This document shows positions 60,372 to 64,000 of a DNA stretch of 64,000 nt, piece after piece. Under the pieces are notes generated by a model. It saw only the letters and a list, made by a program, of their open reading frames with translations. It made no database searches and was not told where the DNA came from. The stretch is from Terana coerulea (Eukaryota > Basidiomycota > Agaricomycetes > Polyporales > Phanerochaetaceae): NCBI GenBank assembly GCA_024811115.1, contig JAKOGH010000798.1:124001-188000 (forward strand), given 5' to 3'. Every line of letters begins with the position of its first letter. Positions within the stretch are counted from its first letter, which is position 1. The position numbers and the translations under genes are program-made.

Positions 60372-61587
60372 GTTGGAGCCGGTCGGTTCTTTTAGAGGTA
60401 TAGCGAACTGGGGGAGTAGATGAAGAATACTTTAGCGTACACACTGGTTGAGAGGAACAACCACCGGTACCGAATGAACGCCCGCTCGATGCTGAAGCGG
60501 CGAGAGACCAAGTTGGTCACGAACACAAATGGTCTTCCTGCCCCACTCACCAAAACGATGAATATGTATCTGACGGACCACACTGTATACCAGCTGCAGT
60601 GCTGAAGACTGCCTGAGACGAGACCACCTGGTCGAAACTCTGTCTCTGTTGGCGCCGATAACTCTCGCAAGGATTTCGTCATGCGGGGCCTTTTGAAGTA
60701 CAAAAATCAAATTAGTCCAGACCAAGCATCTGGCTTCTTGCAAAATACACTGATACCCTGGGTGGTAGCGGAGGTCACGATAGACTCTGACTGAAGTTTG
60801 AGGGGCACTGCGCCGTACAGACCTTAGCACACCTCCACGGATGATTCCCACCGGCCATCCGGACTGACTGCAAGAAGTCTTTAGAGAAGTGAGCAGCCAT
60901 CACGAATCTCCAAACACAATTATCTCACCTCAAACGTGCAGAATTACCATCACTGTCGAGAGACCGCTCCGGCTGAGACTTAACGGAGACTCAGGCGAGG
61001 CAGCTTTTAAAATTTAGCGTAAGAGTGAGAGTTACTGAATATCACGTACGTGCCATGCAGCGATGTCGTATACGTAGACCTATACCATTGTGACTGCATT
61101 CACCAGCATTCCGCCAGGCACGTCATCTATCCAAATGCGTCCTGGTGCGGGTTGGGCGGCAGCTCCAGCGAAATCATTCCGTAGGAGTCCAGCATGAAAG
61201 CAAACGTCGAGCGAAAACGGAGGGTGGTAGAATATTGGCATAAATTTGGACAGTGACTGAAGGGTCGTAATGGGAGACGGTAGCAAGTCAATGCGAAAAT
61301 ACGAAAGGCGCATGGGCGAAGAATCGCTTGGAAATAAGCGCTCTGAATCGTATCTGGGAAATGCCGAGCCAATCAGAATCCTCCGTAGGCTGAGAGGGAC
61401 GAGAGAAATAGAACCAAACCGCAGTGAAATTCGGACGGTGTAATCTCCGGGGGCCACGAAATCGCCTCCTTTCCCCATCTTCCGTCACCTCGCTCCCCCT
61501 CCCCCGCCGCCTTCCCCCACGTCTCCCGCCCACTGCGCCCCATCCCGCCCAGTCCTCGATAACTCCAGAGTCTAGCAGCTCTCCAAA
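60372..61587. other. Divergent intergenic region of Prp43 and the HPC2-like gene
   Basis: About 1.2 kb. It may include further 5' exons of the helicase. A 139-residue minus-strand frame at 60432-60851 is not recognised and looks non-coding. Confidence 0.4.
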
Positions 61588-63895
61588 ATGGCGGCGGCAG
61601 ACGTCGAGATGCGCCTCCACGACGGCGACGACCGCTCCAGCGCAGCGGGCACCGCTCATCACTCCCCCATCACTGTCGACGCAGCTGCACACCCGCCCAC
61701 CACCGATCCTCTGCAAACCTCTAACTTCGAGAATACGAATGTTTTGCAAGTGAGGAAGAAGGTGAACAAGGCACCGTCGTCGGGGCAGGCATCAGAGGAC
61801 CCCTCTTCGGGCGCTAATGCACCTTCCCCCGCACCGTCGAAACCGAAATCAACCCCAAACGGTCACAAACCACGGTCACCTTCGCCATCTCCTCCACCAC
61901 CTCCACCACCTCCTGTGATTCAGACGATACGACTGGACATAAGGCTGGGTGGACCTGACGCCTACGAGGTTAACATTGCGCAGCTAAGCAAGGAGACTGG
62001 CCAGAGACCACCTACACCACCCCGAGTGCTCATCGGAGCAGACAGAGATGACAGTGAAGACAGTGAAGAGGAACAGAAAGATGCTGAACCGGTCAAGAAG
62101 AAGAGAAAGAGGGTACGTGTACACCATTTGTGCAAACGAGAACGTCGGCTCATACCGCATTGCAGAAGAACGCTGCACAGGAGTACTACGACGTGACGGA
62201 CCCGTTTATTGACGACTCTGAACTTGCTGTAGAGGAGCGAACATACTTCGCGCAAACGAAGCAGCAGGGCTTCTATGTCTCAAGTGGACAGGTTGCATTG
62301 CTAACGGACAAGTAAGCTCTCTCGCCGCACCTTTGAGTCACTCATTTACATTTCCCTATGCAGTACTATTGCTAAGAAACCGAAGTCAAAAGCAACCAGA
62401 AAGCTCAATATTCTTCCTCCGGCCGCCTCAGTATCCGCTGCACTATCCACGGCATCTATGCCCTCAACCTTAGCCCCGGTATCGACGTCAGGGTCGAAGC
62501 TAAACCTCAGCAACAAGCTCCCGATATCTAAGATCCCGAACGGTCCCCCTGTCGCTGGCCCGTCCTCTGTCGTCTTGAAAGCTCCCAAGGATGAACCGGT
62601 CATTGGATTCGGAACACAAGTCTCGCCAATCCCAATAGATGTCGACGATCTGCCGGCTAACAGCAATGCGTCGCTTTCTGCGGATCCCTTGGCTCTGAAG
62701 CGAAAGGTTTCCGAATCCTATGGCGATGAGTTCGCGTCGACTAACGGTCTCTCTTGGGAGGGCGATTCGAAGAAACGCAAGAAGTCTGTTCAAATCGTAA
62801 GTCGTTGCACTACCATCTTCGTTCTGTTCCTCATTGGAACATAGCGCGAGTTCAACCCTGAGCTTGAAGAGGCACTTGTCGAGCTCAAGGAGGCCGTTGC
62901 GAAGGGTATGTCGAAAGCCTCCGTCATTCGGCTCAGATAGCTTATGCGGGAACAGAGGACTGGTCATCGAAGGGCAAGTTCCCTCCGGGATTGAAACCTT
63001 TGCTGGCACAGGTGGCGCTGAAGGCCATTATCCTGGGCGAGTACGACGACAACTTCTTCAATGTCATGCCAAGACTGTTCCCGTATAATCGGTTCACTAT
63101 GACCGTGAGTGCTCCCCCCAGTACAGAGTCCAGCCGATGCTGACCACCACTGCAGAAACTCATCAAGCGGACCGTGTGGAAGGATCATACAAACCTGCTA
63201 GTGGAACGGCAGAACGCGTTGCTTACCGATTTGAAGAAGCTGGCAGACGACGGCTTCGTAGAAGCCCAGGAAGAGTGGGAGAGGAGTGTAATCATGTGGG
63301 GTACGCACCTTCACCCCTCGCACAAGACATTGTTTGCTAACTCCGTTTAGAACGACGGCACACTGCACAACCCATTCTGCCCGATCAAGCATCCGGAGGA
63401 CAGTCCGGCGAAGGGACCCCAGTACCGTCCTCGACTCAGCCTACGCCATTAATCGCACCAGGTGCTCTACCGCCCGCGCGCTCGATGGACGACGCGGGCG
63501 ACATGGACGTCGACGACACGCCGAACGCGGCGGGCAAGGGTCCCACAAGCGCGAAGGACGCACACCCGCCGCCGAAGCGGTACCGGCTCACGAACGCCAT
63601 GAAGGGCATCATCTGGCAGTTAGTGTGCCTCAGCAACGAGTGCTGTCGGATCGAAAACGAGAAAAAGTACGCTGTTCTGTCGGCGACAATGTAGCAAGCT
63701 GCTGACGTCTTTTGTAGCCAACTAGAGAACAACAACCAGATTGTGAGCGACCAGGGTGTGCGCAAAACGCTGTACCAGAAGATCGTTGCGGCGTACCCTG
63801 ATGGGTGGCTCTCATCCGGCCAGATCTCGCGCGAGGTGAGCGTAATGAAGAAGAAGTACGAGAAAGAGGTCGCAGAGAACGACGGTGACGCGTAG
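61588..63895 (+). CDS. Ubinuclein/HPC2-type subunit of the HIR histone chaperone complex
   Basis: HPC2/ubinuclein proteins bind histone H3/H4 and work with HIRA/Hir proteins in replication-independent nucleosome assembly. The start at 61588 (CCAAAATGG context) reads MAAADVEMRLHDGDD. A proline-rich stretch (PSPSPPPPPPPPVIQTIRLD) and an acidic-basic patch (DDSEDSEEEQKDAEPVKKKR) lead to the HPC2-related domain: AQEYYDVTDPFIDDSELAVE, ERTYFAQTKQQGFYVSSGQV. After a Ser/Pro linker comes the ubinuclein middle domain: REFNPELEEALVELKEAVAK, KGKFPPGLKPLLAQVALKAI, ILGEYDDNFFNVMPRLFPYN, KLIKRTVWKDHTNLLVERQN. The C-terminal region (LTNAMKGIIWQLVCLSNECC) ends KKKYEKEVAENDGDA. Seven or so short introns; all junctions read in frame. 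Confidence 0.9.
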
Positions 63896-64000
63896 GGTCA
63901 TCTTGGTGCGAAGGGGATGCTCTGACTCCCGGCGGTGTGGATCTTGGTTGTTCGCCTGGCTGTTCTTGGTTGTGTCGTGTCATCCTGAACTTCCTTACCG
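63896..64000. other. 3' flank of the HPC2-like gene
   Basis: 105 bp after the TAG at 63893-63895, presumably 3' UTR. No feature seen. Confidence 0.5.

Noticed and set aside
63354..63460. A frame shift in the HPC2-like gene after SVIMW
   Set aside because: A phase-1 intron (GTACGC ... TTTAG) joins WERSVIMW to ERRHTAQPILP cleanly.

Overview
The window looks like nuclear DNA of a basidiomycete fungus, probably an Agaricomycete and perhaps a polypore. It has GC-rich coding sequence, many 48-60 nt GT-AG introns, and genes of families typical of that group: DUF6533/DUF6534 multi-pass membrane proteins, GMC oxidoreductases and an adenylate-forming reductase. Gene models were spliced by hand, so exon ends inside long genes are approximate.

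Layout. From 0.8 to 18.3 kb the genes are mostly membrane proteins: a DUF6534 protein, an isoprenylcysteine methyltransferase, a MITE-like element, a DUF6533 protein, and two DHA-type MFS transporters. The two transporters sit in a direct ~3.7 kb segmental duplication (about 8.0-11.7 and 14.5-18.1 kb) with a second DUF6534 gene between the copies. From 18.3 to 30 kb the genes are mostly housekeeping: a single-pass Ser/Thr-rich membrane protein, cytochrome bc1 core protein 2, a class I methyltransferase, and a BRCT-containing family X DNA polymerase.

From 30 to 53 kb lies an accessory block with the composition of a small natural-product locus. It holds a sugar-type MFS transporter divergent from an A-T-R adenylate-forming reductase, a second SAM methyltransferase, another MFS transporter, two GMC oxidoreductases (one secreted, one apparently intracellular) and two further DUF6534 genes. 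From 54.5 kb to the end are conserved genes: a long-chain acyl-CoA synthetase, the DEAH-box helicase Prp43, and a ubinuclein/HPC2-type histone chaperone subunit.

Two patterns cut across the window. First, all four DUF6534 paralogues share the same 5' architecture, including a 13-nt microexon coding for A-G-P-(L/V). Second, at least seven genes, including the normally essential Prp43, are interrupted by one-base (or equivalent) frame shifts, mostly at short homopolymers. In-frame protein resumes at once on the other side, which suggests uncorrected sequencing indels more than gene death, although the polymerase and the 41.4 kb methyltransferase carry several each.
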